A stretch of DNA of 51,021 nt from an uncultured Clostridia bacterium. Lineage in GTDB: Bacteria > Bacillota > Clostridia > TANB77 > CAG-465. The DNA is taken from NCBI GenBank assembly GCA_948562205.1, contig CAOYAN010000001.1:1-51021 (forward strand), read 5' to 3'. Under the pieces are notes generated by a model that was not told where the DNA came from, did no database searches, and saw only the letters and a list, made by a program, of their open reading frames with translations. The position numbers and the translations under genes are program-made. Shown here piece by piece: positions 43,632 through 51,021 of the stretch (its first letter is position 1; every line of letters begins with the position of its first letter).

Positions 43632-44330
43632 TTAAACTGCTTTAACTACTACTCGTTTAATTCCAATTCTTTGTGCAATAATATATCTACTACACAATCT
43701 ATTTTTTCCAAGTACAAAGTCTACTACTTTTTTAGGCACTTGGATGTAAAGTATTCCATTTCTTACTTTTTTCTTTGCCATATTTTTATCTACAACTAAG
43801 TATAAATATTTTTTATTTTTATATGGTGATGCAATACAAATCACGCAAAATCTATTATTATCTACATAGTCTGGCATAATTTCAAAATAAGATTCGACAA
43901 CTGTACAAATATTATTTTTGTTAAATTTTAAGCCATTTTGTACATATTGCATAAAATTATAACTTTGTATTTTTTTCTGTTCATGTTCTTTTGCCTTTTC
44001 TACCATTTGGATAGTTGGGAGATTTTCTAAAAGTTTCATGCCTAAATATGTTCCAGCTTCATCATAAATTGGTAACTGAACGTCTTCATATTCTTCGACT
44101 TCAGGATCGAATACTTCAACAATATCACCAGACCATCGATAGTTGGCAGAAACAGTTTTTAATATATCAGCATATAGTTCCTGTCCCTCTCTTCCACTAA
44201 ATATTGTTGAATGTACCAATTCCCGCTTTTTTACTTCATGTTTTGAATTGAGATAATACACAACATCTTTTTTACCTTCCCTCAGTATAAAGGAAAATCC
44301 TACCTGTACATTTTTGAATACCCTATTCAC
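43632..44330 (-). CDS. Hypothetical protein under a consensus promoter
   Basis: A 232-aa soluble protein, family not recognised. It starts at the GTG at 44330, preceded by a perfect GGAGG with a 6-base spacer. A TTG further upstream (44375) lies at the predicted transcription start and cannot be used. The N-terminal part is beta-like (VQVGFSFILREGKKDVVYYL). The middle is acidic (DPEVEEYEDVQLP), and a basic C-terminal part ends RIGIKRVVVKAV. G+C is moderately above the neighbours (about 35% on one line counted). The strong promoter, own terminator and composition suggest a recently acquired or highly expressed gene. Confidence 0.65.
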   Translation of the reverse strand: MNRVFKNVQVGFSFILREGKKDVVYYLNSKHEVKKRELVHSTIFSGREGQELYADILKTVSANYRWSGDIVEVFDPEVEEYEDVQLPIYDEAGTYLGMKLLENLPTIQMVEKAKEHEQKKIQSYNFMQYVQNGLKFNKNNICTVVESYFEIMPDYVDNNRFCVICIASPYKNKKYLYLVVDKNMAKKKVRNGILYIQVPKKVVDFVLGKNRLCSRYIIAQRIGIKRVVVKAV

Positions 44331-44379
44331 ACTATTCCTCCTTTTAAAATTTTTCTTAAGGTTTTTCTGCTGCAAAAAT

Positions 44380-44408
44380 ATTATATCAAACTTTTATGCA
44401 GATGTCAA
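44380..44408 (-). promoter_or_regulatory. Perfect consensus sigma-A promoter
   Basis: On the minus strand TTGACA (44408-44403), a 17-bp spacer and TATAAT (44385-44380): both hexamers and the spacing are the exact consensus, the best match in the window. Transcription would begin near 44373. Confidence 0.9.
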
Positions 44409-44437
44409 ATTTTATGTAACCCTGTAAATAGGAAAAC

Positions 44438-44468
44438 AAAGCAAGCTATAAAATTTTTAGCTTGCTTT
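44438..44468 (-). terminator. Terminator downstream of the typA remnant
   Basis: AAAGCAAGCTA and TAGCTTGCTTT form a perfect 11-bp stem with a 9-nt loop, 12 bp after the end of the typA-derived frame. On the minus strand the hairpin is followed by GTTTTCC. It was probably the terminator of the original typA gene. Confidence 0.75.
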
Positions 44469-44480
44469 TGTTATTATTTT

Positions 44481-44770
44481 TTATTTCTTACTATTTCTAA
44501 ATCTTAAAGTTGAATCTAGTATTTTTTTTATAAATCTGATGTTTTCTGGTTTAATTTCTACTAGTTCATCATCACTTCTTGAGTTTTCTCCAACTACCAT
44601 ACCAACATATATCTCAGTACCTAGAATTATAAATAGTGTTATAAGTTCTCCTTCATCTGACTCATATCCTACAAAAGTATATTTCATTATACCATTGCCT
44701 TTCGTATCAGTCATACACTCCACCTATAGCCTATAAGTCCACGAGCTGAAATTGATAAAACATATTTTAT
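44481..44770 (-). pseudogene. typA (bipA) C-terminal remnant, frameshifted and internally deleted
   Basis: Minus-strand translation upstream of 44723 gives SISARGLIGYR, the TypA P-A-R-G-L-I-G-[FY]-R motif, followed by a frameshift. The open part (80 codons from a GTG at 44723) gives TDTKGNGIMKYTFVGYESDEGEL, matching TypA TxTxGxGIMNHxFxxYxxxxG. It then jumps to LGTEIYVGMVVGENSR, matching PGxxVYEGMIVGENSR, so about 28 residues are missing. The G domain and about four fifths of the gene are absent. The 80-codon frame with its GGTGGAG site could still be translated, but the decay pattern argues for a pseudogene. Confidence 0.8.
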
Positions 44771-44787
44771 CTCAATTAAAAAGTATT

Positions 44788-47700
44788 TTATTTTTTACTA
44801 AATTTATAAACTTTTTTTATTATTACTAAACTAGTAATTATCATAGCTACATAAGCATATATATTTATATCTGATGTATCTGGTGATGTACTATCTGGTA
44901 TCTTCTTTACTATATATTTTACTATTATTTTGTCTAATCCATATATTCCCTCTGCATTTTCTGCCACTTGTATTATCTCATAACCATCTATTTCTCTTAT
45001 CTCTACTTTATACTTATCATCTACTTTTCCTTTTATTGCTTCTTTTAATACTACATTTCCTTCTTCATCTTCATATACTATCTCTACTAAACATGTTTTT
45101 CTCTCATAATAGTAATTTACTTCTGTCAAATTCTCACTCATTTTTCCTGTTACATTTCCATCAATATACATTAATTTATATTTTTCAAATTGTAATTTTT
45201 CAGTTTCATATATATCATTTACAAATCCACTTAAATTTCTTTGATCTAATATGTCTCCTGTTTCTTTATCTATATATTTTACTGTTACTCCGCCAGATTT
45301 TTTCTTGTATCCATAAACTACTTCTTTTACATTTCTTGAATATATACCATCTTTATTTTCTGGTATTTTTACTAGTTCATATCCATTAAATAATTTTGCT
45401 GTAGTTGTATAATTTTCTCCTTCTATTCCTACCTTTTCTTCTTTATCTAATATATCTCTTGTATTTATATCTACATATTTTACTTCTAATTTAATTTCTT
45501 TTTTGTAATAATATCTTACTTCTTGTAAATCTCTTGTAAGGGTTACTTGATTATTTTCTGGAGATTCAACTAGTACATATCCATTATATGTCTTTTCTTC
45601 TAGATCTATTATATCTCCTTCTTTTCCTCCATCATATACTTTTTCCTCTATTACTTCATCAGTTAATTTATCTATATATTTTACAAGTAATCCCTCTGAT
45701 ATACTTCTATATTCATATATTACTTCTAAATCTTCTTTTCCTATAACTCCTGCTTTATTTTCTGGTTCTATTGTTAATACATAATATCTACTCTTATCTT
45801 TTGGTAGTGTTTTGTAACTTTCTCCCTCTAACAGTATTATTTCTGTTCTATCTAATATTTCTTCTCTTGTTATTTCATCTATATATTTTACTGTTACTTT
45901 TGATATCTTTCTATATTCATATACTACTTCTTCTACGTCTTCTCCTAATTTTCCATTTGCATTTGATGATTCTTTTACTAATCTGTATCCTTCTACATCT
46001 TTTGCTTTTGTTGTATAATTATCATTTACAAGTCCATTTATTATCTCTTCTTCTAATATATTTTCTTTTGTTACTTGATCTATATATTTTACTATTACTC
46101 CTCCAGATACTCTTCTATATTCATATATTACTTCTATTGTTCCAAACTCCATTTTTCCACTTGCATTATCTGGTATTTTTACTAGTTCATATCCATCTAT
46201 TTCTTTGTTTTTTGTATTATAACTATCGTTTTCTACTCCCTCTATTACTTCACTTTCGGCTAATATTTCATTTGTATATATGTCTACATACTTTACTATT
46301 ACTCCACTTGTTACTACTCTATACTCATATACTACTTCTATTTCTTCTGTTCCTACTACTCCGTTTTGATTATATGGTACTTTTGATATTTCATATCCCT
46401 CTATATCTTGTGGTAATGTTTTATAGTTTTCTCCCTCTTTATATATCTTCTCTTTTTTTCCTATTAATTCAGCTTTTGTATTTGCATCTATATATTTTAT
46501 TGTTACTTTAGTTAATTTTCTATACTCATATTTTACTAGTATTCCATCTACTTCTAGTTCTCCATCTTTATTTTCTGGTACTTTTACTAGTTCATATCCT
46601 TCTATTTCTTTTGCACTTGTTGTATATTTATCTCCTGCTACTCCAGTTATTTTTTCTCTATCTGCTAAATCTCTTCCTGTTACTTGGTCTATATATATTA
46701 CTTCTACTCCATCTGTTGGAACAATAATATCTACTTCTACTGTCTCTTCATTACCTGCCCTATCTATTACTTTAAATACATATTTTCCTGATCTTTTAAC
46801 ATTATATGCTATTTCTGTCTTTTCAGTCTTACTTCCATCTGGTAATATTATTTCTTTTACTCCTGATAAGTCATCTTTTCCTCTAAAGTTTATTACTGCA
46901 TTTCTTACACTTTCTGTTGGTTCTTCTATATCATATTCCCCATTTGGTTTTGTATAATCTATTTTATATGTTCCTACTGTTCTCTCAAGTAAATTTCCTG
47001 CATTATCATATGCTATTATATGTAAATATTTTTGTCCTTCTTCTGTTATATTTAAACTATATGTATCCTCTGCTATATTTTCACTCCATGCAGTATCTTC
47101 TGTTGTTTCCTTTACATCATCTATTGCATATTTAAAATCTCTAAATCCTGAATCTGCATCTTTAAATTTAATACTTACTTCTTGTGATTTTTTCCAATCG
47201 CAATATGTTGGATCTATTACTACTTCTGGAGCATCTGTATCCTCTATTACATTAAACGTTTTTGAATATGCTTCTGATTTTTGGCCTTGACTATTAGTTA
47301 CAACTAAACTATAAGTATATGCGCCAACCCCTAAATTATCTGTATTAAAGTCTAATACTGATGGTATTTTTTCCTCATATGTACCTATAAGGACAGCATC
47401 TTTCTTTAAAGTCCATGTCCAATTTGTTATATCATAACCTGCTGGATCATACGATGTATCATTTACCACTAAATTTTGATATTTTGTTATAGTATCTGCA
47501 TTATAATTAAATGTTGCTACTGGACTTCCTGTACCTATATATTTTGTTGTATAACTTGTTTCATCTTGAAAATCTGTAACTTCTAATTTAATTACATATG
47601 TTTTTGCATTATCAAATTCTGTAATTTTTCCTTCTATCCAATTAGTATCATTTATCTCTTTATAATACCATTTTTCACTTGCTATTCCTTTTCCATATCC

Positions 47701-49290
47701 TATATTTTCATTACTATCTAAATCAAATGAATTTGACTCAATTGTAATTGCTCCATCATTCATTCCAAGTAAAAATGAAGCTACTGGTCTTCTATGTGCA
47801 TACACTGTTTTTACTAAATCATCATCAAAGTATATTTCGTACTCACCTGGTTTATCAAAACTACATGATAAATCTTTTGTATATACACCAGCACTTGTCG
47901 ATTGACCTAGGTCATTTGCAAAATATGTATAATTATGACGTATTAGCCATCTACCATTTGGAAAATCTAATGATATAGCATCATTTTTTAATGACTCTGG
48001 TTGTACTGATAAATTGTTATCTTCTCCAATTATTACATATTTATTTTTATTTTGTTGTTCTATTAAATTCTTAATATATATAACTGTTTGTTCTAAACAA
48101 TTAGAATAATCATCATTTGTTACAAAAATACCTTTTTCGTCATTTTTATTAATAAAATCTTCTGTAGCTGATCTATTTGTATCAGTTCCCCATTGAATAA
48201 AATGTATATTATCATTTAATGTACGTGTTAATATTTCACCTATAGTATTTGTTCCTGTAAGTGTCTCATCAACTAAGTCATCTACATTTACAACTATATG
48301 ATGTGCATTTTCTCTCCATGTTGGTTCTCTTAAAACATTTTCAAATTCTTTGAATACTGTATATGATACTGTAAAATTAGCATACATTGCAGGTTGTGAC
48401 CAGTTTAATAATCCAAAAGAGCCCTTTGATATAGGTGTATCACTTGTATCAGTATAGTCTAGAATAAGTGCACCTTTTCTAAATATTTTAATATTATTTC
48501 CCTCTACAACAAACTTATAGTGTATCCATGTATTTTTATTTGACCAACCAGATGTAGAACGTGCTACTGGTCCACCATACATATTAGCGCCAGCACCATT
48601 AGTTGTATCACTATCAGTACTAGGTATAGTCTGATTATTAAGTTTATATAATCCATTTGGCATTTTAAAATCTGTACCCATTTGATCTATAAATAAATAT
48701 GTAGTTGCCTTTTTCTTTGTTTGAGTTGCATTATCCTCAGTTAAATTAAATCGTAAAAATGCGCCAGTAATATCGTTATCAGCATCTGTTGTACGCATAT
48801 CAAATTCAATAATCGCATCTTTTATATTATAATTTTCATTTGAATAAAATCCTGTTGCGCCATTTGTGTTTACCGCATTATTTATTACACTAGTTCCATT
48901 ATATGTAGTAAGTTGCCAATTACCTGCTACACCAATTCTTCCCCACTTATTAAAAATTGTACTAGCTTCAGATGTATTAGTAGAAAGCATAGCTCTATCT
49001 ACTGTTTGAATATTTACATTTGTTGTATCAATGCCATAGTCTTGTAATTTTGCTATAACATCACTTTCAAAGTTTGTCATATCAAGCTTGCTATCTTTTT
49101 GTGTTAACATTATATCTATTTTAGGATTATTAACAACATCGACATTTACACCTGTTTTTTCTAAATTCTGAGAATTTTCTAAAATATCTTTAAAAGAATT
49201 TAGATCGTATTTTTTTATTACAAAAGTCATTCCTGTAATTATGAAAAAACTTAATATAATAAATAATGTAATTTTACCTCTCTTTTTCAT
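44788..49290 (-). CDS. Large surface protein with LamG-like, PKD/Ig-like and nine MucBP-type repeats
   Basis: A 1500-aa surface protein. It has an N-terminal hydrophobic signal segment (about residues 6-25). A concanavalin-like domain spans about 100-315 (IIEFDMRTTDADNDITGAFL ... WIHYKFVVEG). An unassigned alpha/beta region follows (about 320-480). Next are PKD/Ig-like modules (about 490-720), an Ig-like segment (DAPEVVIDPTY onward) and nine ~65-aa MucBP-type repeats (about 860-1465; VKYIDxxTxE...GYELVKIPxN...YEYR). The C-terminal TM with basic tail is preceded by PDTSDINIY. MucBP domains bind mucin or other glycans in characterised proteins, so host adhesion is the likely role. AGGAGGAG precedes the ATG. 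No LPXTG is present. Confidence 0.88.
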   Translation of the reverse strand: MKKRGKITLFIILSFFIITGMTFVIKKYDLNSFKDILENSQNLEKTGVNVDVVNNPKIDIMLTQKDSKLDMTNFESDVIAKLQDYGIDTTNVNIQTVDRAMLSTNTSEASTIFNKWGRIGVAGNWQLTTYNGTSVINNAVNTNGATGFYSNENYNIKDAIIEFDMRTTDADNDITGAFLRFNLTEDNATQTKKKATTYLFIDQMGTDFKMPNGLYKLNNQTIPSTDSDTTNGAGANMYGGPVARSTSGWSNKNTWIHYKFVVEGNNIKIFRKGALILDYTDTSDTPISKGSFGLLNWSQPAMYANFTVSYTVFKEFENVLREPTWRENAHHIVVNVDDLVDETLTGTNTIGEILTRTLNDNIHFIQWGTDTNRSATEDFINKNDEKGIFVTNDDYSNCLEQTVIYIKNLIEQQNKNKYVIIGEDNNLSVQPESLKNDAISLDFPNGRWLIRHNYTYFANDLGQSTSAGVYTKDLSCSFDKPGEYEIYFDDDLVKTVYAHRRPVASFLLGMNDGAITIESNSFDLDSNENIGYGKGIASEKWYYKEINDTNWIEGKITEFDNAKTYVIKLEVTDFQDETSYTTKYIGTGSPVATFNYNADTITKYQNLVVNDTSYDPAGYDITNWTWTLKKDAVLIGTYEEKIPSVLDFNTDNLGVGAYTYSLVVTNSQGQKSEAYSKTFNVIEDTDAPEVVIDPTYCDWKKSQEVSIKFKDADSGFRDFKYAIDDVKETTEDTAWSENIAEDTYSLNITEEGQKYLHIIAYDNAGNLLERTVGTYKIDYTKPNGEYDIEEPTESVRNAVINFRGKDDLSGVKEIILPDGSKTEKTEIAYNVKRSGKYVFKVIDRAGNEETVEVDIIVPTDGVEVIYIDQVTGRDLADREKITGVAGDKYTTSAKEIEGYELVKVPENKDGELEVDGILVKYEYRKLTKVTIKYIDANTKAELIGKKEKIYKEGENYKTLPQDIEGYEISKVPYNQNGVVGTEEIEVVYEYRVVTSGVIVKYVDIYTNEILAESEVIEGVENDSYNTKNKEIDGYELVKIPDNASGKMEFGTIEVIYEYRRVSGGVIVKYIDQVTKENILEEEIINGLVNDNYTTKAKDVEGYRLVKESSNANGKLGEDVEEVVYEYRKISKVTVKYIDEITREEILDRTEIILLEGESYKTLPKDKSRYYVLTIEPENKAGVIGKEDLEVIYEYRSISEGLLVKYIDKLTDEVIEEKVYDGGKEGDIIDLEEKTYNGYVLVESPENNQVTLTRDLQEVRYYYKKEIKLEVKYVDINTRDILDKEEKVGIEGENYTTTAKLFNGYELVKIPENKDGIYSRNVKEVVYGYKKKSGGVTVKYIDKETGDILDQRNLSGFVNDIYETEKLQFEKYKLMYIDGNVTGKMSENLTEVNYYYERKTCLVEIVYEDEEGNVVLKEAIKGKVDDKYKVEIREIDGYEIIQVAENAEGIYGLDKIIVKYIVKKIPDSTSPDTSDINIYAYVAMIITSLVIIKKVYKFSKK

Positions 49291-49596
49291 ATTCTCCTCC
49301 TATATATAATAACAATACTTTTATATTTAATTATACAATAATGATATATCACATTTAAAAAAAATAATCAATAATTTGTCAAAATATATCAATAATAAAA
49401 ATTTATTTATTATTCTATTAAATTTATTATTTACTTATTTTAATTTTTTATTATTTTAAACGATTTTCATTGAAGCTTATTTTCTGTTAGAATTACATAT
49501 TTTATTTTTTACAAATTTAAGTACATAACAAAAACTAAAAAGAACAAAATTTTCTAATATATAAAAAATGAGAGACAAAAAATCTCTCATTTAACA
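49291..49596. other. Intergenic region, promoter region of the 1500-aa gene
   Basis: A very AT-rich 306-bp gap. A TATAAT lies about 45 bp upstream of the 1500-aa gene, but its -35 is weak, so no promoter is called. The far end holds the terminator of the truncated MucBP gene. Nothing else was recognised. Confidence 0.5.
49566..49592 (-). terminator. Terminator of the truncated MucBP gene
   Basis: AAATGAGAGA and TCTCTCATTT form a perfect 10-bp stem with a 7-nt loop; on the minus strand a T-run follows (49565-49562). It sits 4 bp after the stop codon. Confidence 0.85.
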
Positions 49597-51021
49597 CTAA
49601 TTATTTTCTTTTTTAATAATTAATTTTACTGAATAGAATATTCCAACAAGTGATAATATTAATGTTAATATGTATACAAAAATATTCATATCTCCAGTAT
49701 TTATCATTTCTGGTTTTTCGTAAATGTATGTTACAACAATTTCACCATCTATAAATTCACCTTTTTGACAGTCTGGATCTTTTACATATATAACATATCC
49801 ATCAATTTCTTTTCTACTAACTTCATAATTTTCCCCAACAAAGCCAGTTATAATGTCAGGATCTATTATAGTATTACCATAATTATCTATATACTCTACT
49901 CTTACTGTTCCAGTAAGTCTTTTATATACATATATAACTTCAATTTGTTCTTCTTCAATAGTACCTTCTTTATTTTCAGGTTCTTCAATAACTTTATATC
50001 CATAGATATCTTCTGCTTTTGTTATATATTCATCTCCAACTTTACCTTCAATTGTTATAGCTTCTGAAAGCTCATTTCCTTCTTCATCTACATATTTTAC
50101 TGCTATACTTCCGTCTTTTTTAGCATATACATATGTTACTGTTATTTCTTCTTCTGCTATTTTTCCTACTGCATTTTCTGGTACTTCTGTTAAGCAGTAT
50201 CCATATATTGTTTTTGCTTCTGTTGTATAATTATCGTTTACTTTTCCATTTATTGTTACTGACTCTGAAAGCTCATTTCCTTCTTCGTCTACGTATTCTA
50301 CTACTACACTTCCGTCTTTTTTAGCGTATACATATGTTACTGTTATTTTTTCTTCTGCTATTTTTCCTACTGCATTTTCTGGTACTTCTGTTAAGTAGTA
50401 TCCATATATTGTTTTTGATTCTGCTGTGTAGTTATCGTTTACTTTTCCATTTATTGTTACTGACTCTGAAAGTTTATTTCCTTCTTCATCCACATATTCT
50501 ACTACTACACTTCCATCTTTTTTAGCATATACATATGTTACTGTTATTTTTTCTTCTGCTATTTTTCCTACTGCATTTTCTGGTACTTCTGTTAAGTAGT
50601 ATCCATATATTGTTTTTGACTCTGATGTATAATTATCGTTTACTTTTCCATTTATTGTAACATTTTCTAAAAGTTTATTTCCTTCTTCGTCTACGTATTC
50701 TACTACTACACTTCCGTCTTTTTTAGCGTATACATATGTTACTGTTATTTTTTCTTCTGCTATTTTTCCTACTGCATTTTCTGGTACTTCTGTTAAGTAG
50801 TATCCATATATTGTTTTTGACTCTGATGTATAATTATCGTTTACTTTTCCATTTATTGTAACATTTTCTAAAAGTTTATTTCCTTCTTCGTCTACGTATT
50901 CTACTACTACACTTCCGTCTTTTTTAGCGTATACATATGTTACTGTTATTTTTTCTTCTGCTATTTTTCCTACTGCATTTTCTGGTACTTCTGTTAAGTA
51001 GTATCCATATATTGTTTTTGA
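49597..51021 (-). CDS. MucBP-repeat surface protein, 5' end outside the window
   Basis: The frame is open from the window edge (first codon TCA at 51021) to the stop at 49597, 474 residues. Five or more near-identical 67-residue MucBP-type units (YVDEEGNKLSESVTINGKV then GYYLTEVPENAVGKIAEE) are followed by two diverged units. Then come the motif NTGDMNIF, a TM (about the last 35-10 residues) and the tail KKENN. A GTG inside the repeats at 50493 is not a real start. It is co-directional with the 1500-aa gene and shares its anchor type. Ligand and length are unknown. Confidence 0.88.
   Translation of the reverse strand, partial: SKTIYGYYLTEVPENAVGKIAEEKITVTYVYAKKDGSVVVEYVDEEGNKLLENVTINGKVNDNYTSESKTIYGYYLTEVPENAVGKIAEEKITVTYVYAKKDGSVVVEYVDEEGNKLLENVTINGKVNDNYTSESKTIYGYYLTEVPENAVGKIAEEKITVTYVYAKKDGSVVVEYVDEEGNKLSESVTINGKVNDNYTAESKTIYGYYLTEVPENAVGKIAEEKITVTYVYAKKDGSVVVEYVDEEGNELSESVTINGKVNDNYTTEAKTIYGYCLTEVPENAVGKIAEEEITVTYVYAKKDGSIAVKYVDEEGNELSEAITIEGKVGDEYITKAEDIYGYKVIEEPENKEGTIEEEQIEVIYVYKRLTGTVRVEYIDNYGNTIIDPDIITGFVGENYEVSRKEIDGYVIYVKDPDCQKGEFIDGEIVVTYIYEKPEMINTGDMNIFVYILTLILSLVGIFYSVKLIIKKENN
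50110..51021. repeat. 201-bp tandem repeats within the MucBP gene
   Basis: The marker TAGC[AG]TATACATATG recurs at about 50121, 50322, 50523, 50724 and 50925, each 201 bp (67 codons) apart, with only scattered base differences. The array runs off the window. Such repeats recombine easily, so copy number probably varies between strains. Confidence 0.95.

Noticed and set aside
45771..46511. Long plus-strand ORF, Leu/His/Tyr-rich, and similar ones at 44874, 50133 and 50334
   Set aside because: They lie antisense to MucBP repeats, have shadow composition (Leu, Tyr, His, Phe), repeat with the sense repeats and lack ribosome sites.
49370..49400. TGTCAAAATAT string similar to the ATPase promoter repeats
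   Set aside because: Only one copy, with no correct position relative to a promoter; likely chance in AT-rich DNA.
50493..50493. Start of a 298-aa protein inside the MucBP array
   Set aside because: The codon is a GTG within YVDEEG of a repeat, without a ribosome site, and the frame stays open to the window edge.
1..51021. tRNA, rRNA, riboswitch or tmRNA genes
   Set aside because: No G+C-rich structured stretch or recognisable T-loop, T-box or other conserved RNA motif was seen by eye; a covariance-model search would be needed to exclude small RNAs.

Overview
The window is AT-rich (roughly 25-30% G+C by eye) with compact operons, strong AGGAGG-type ribosome binding sites and many consensus sigma-A promoters. 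It looks like chromosome from a low-GC, endospore-forming Firmicute (Clostridia-like). SpoIVB and an SpoVD-type PBP indicate sporulation, the MurE DNPR motif indicates meso-diaminopimelate peptidoglycan, and large MucBP/InlB-repeat surface proteins suggest a host-associated (gut) lifestyle. The species cannot be determined from the sequence. Almost every gene is on the minus strand; the plus-strand exceptions look like insertions or self-contained cassettes.

Layout. (1) 69-2786: a surface adhesin, preceded by a (GT)11 tract and a promoter with direct repeats. (2) 3169-5844: the era - yqzL-like - recO operon plus a membrane-anchored protein. (3) 6053-7514: a plus-strand cassette with an S1-domain gene of clearly higher G+C and two small paralogous proteins. 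(4) 7550-12487: two small hypotheticals, then an exported coiled-coil protein - TIGR03960 radical SAM - smpB operon. (5) 12627-15082: an HExxH membrane protein, a polytopic membrane protein and a small hypothetical. (6) 15286-15937: a MntA/HepT (MNT/HEPN) toxin-antitoxin pair. (7) 16085-18701: D,D-carboxypeptidase converging on spoIVB and a TIGR04086 protein. (8) 18946-20226: a solitary DUF4143 ATPase with three 23-bp tandem repeats upstream of its promoter. (9) 20347-33018: the division and cell wall cluster in the order mraZ-rsmH-ftsL-spoVD-murE-mraY-ftsW-(degenerate Nudix)-murG-ftsQ-DUF881-sbp-unknown, with an MraZ operator at its head. (10) 33283-34425: a cysteine desulfurase.

(11) 34520-43049 is the most unusual part. 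Two giant paralogous proteins (1257 and 1278 aa) carry 12-13 N-terminal 26-residue repeats and share a long, nearly identical C-terminal half. They flank a 292-aa protein that looks like a degenerate gamma-glutamyl-phosphate reductase (ProA). The three genes share one apparent promoter and one terminator. I recognise no described system with this architecture. Upstream of it lies an IS200-type transposase relic.

(12) 43632-51021: a gene with a perfect consensus promoter, a decayed typA fragment, a 1500-aa MucBP surface protein, and the 3' part of another MucBP protein that runs off the window. The three surface proteins share an unusual C-terminal anchor motif, T[SG]D[IM]NI plus an aromatic residue, in place of LPXTG.

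No tRNA, rRNA or CRISPR array was seen. Leu/Phe-rich plus-strand ORFs across minus-strand genes were treated as antisense shadows. All G+C values, repeat counts and identity comparisons were made by eye.
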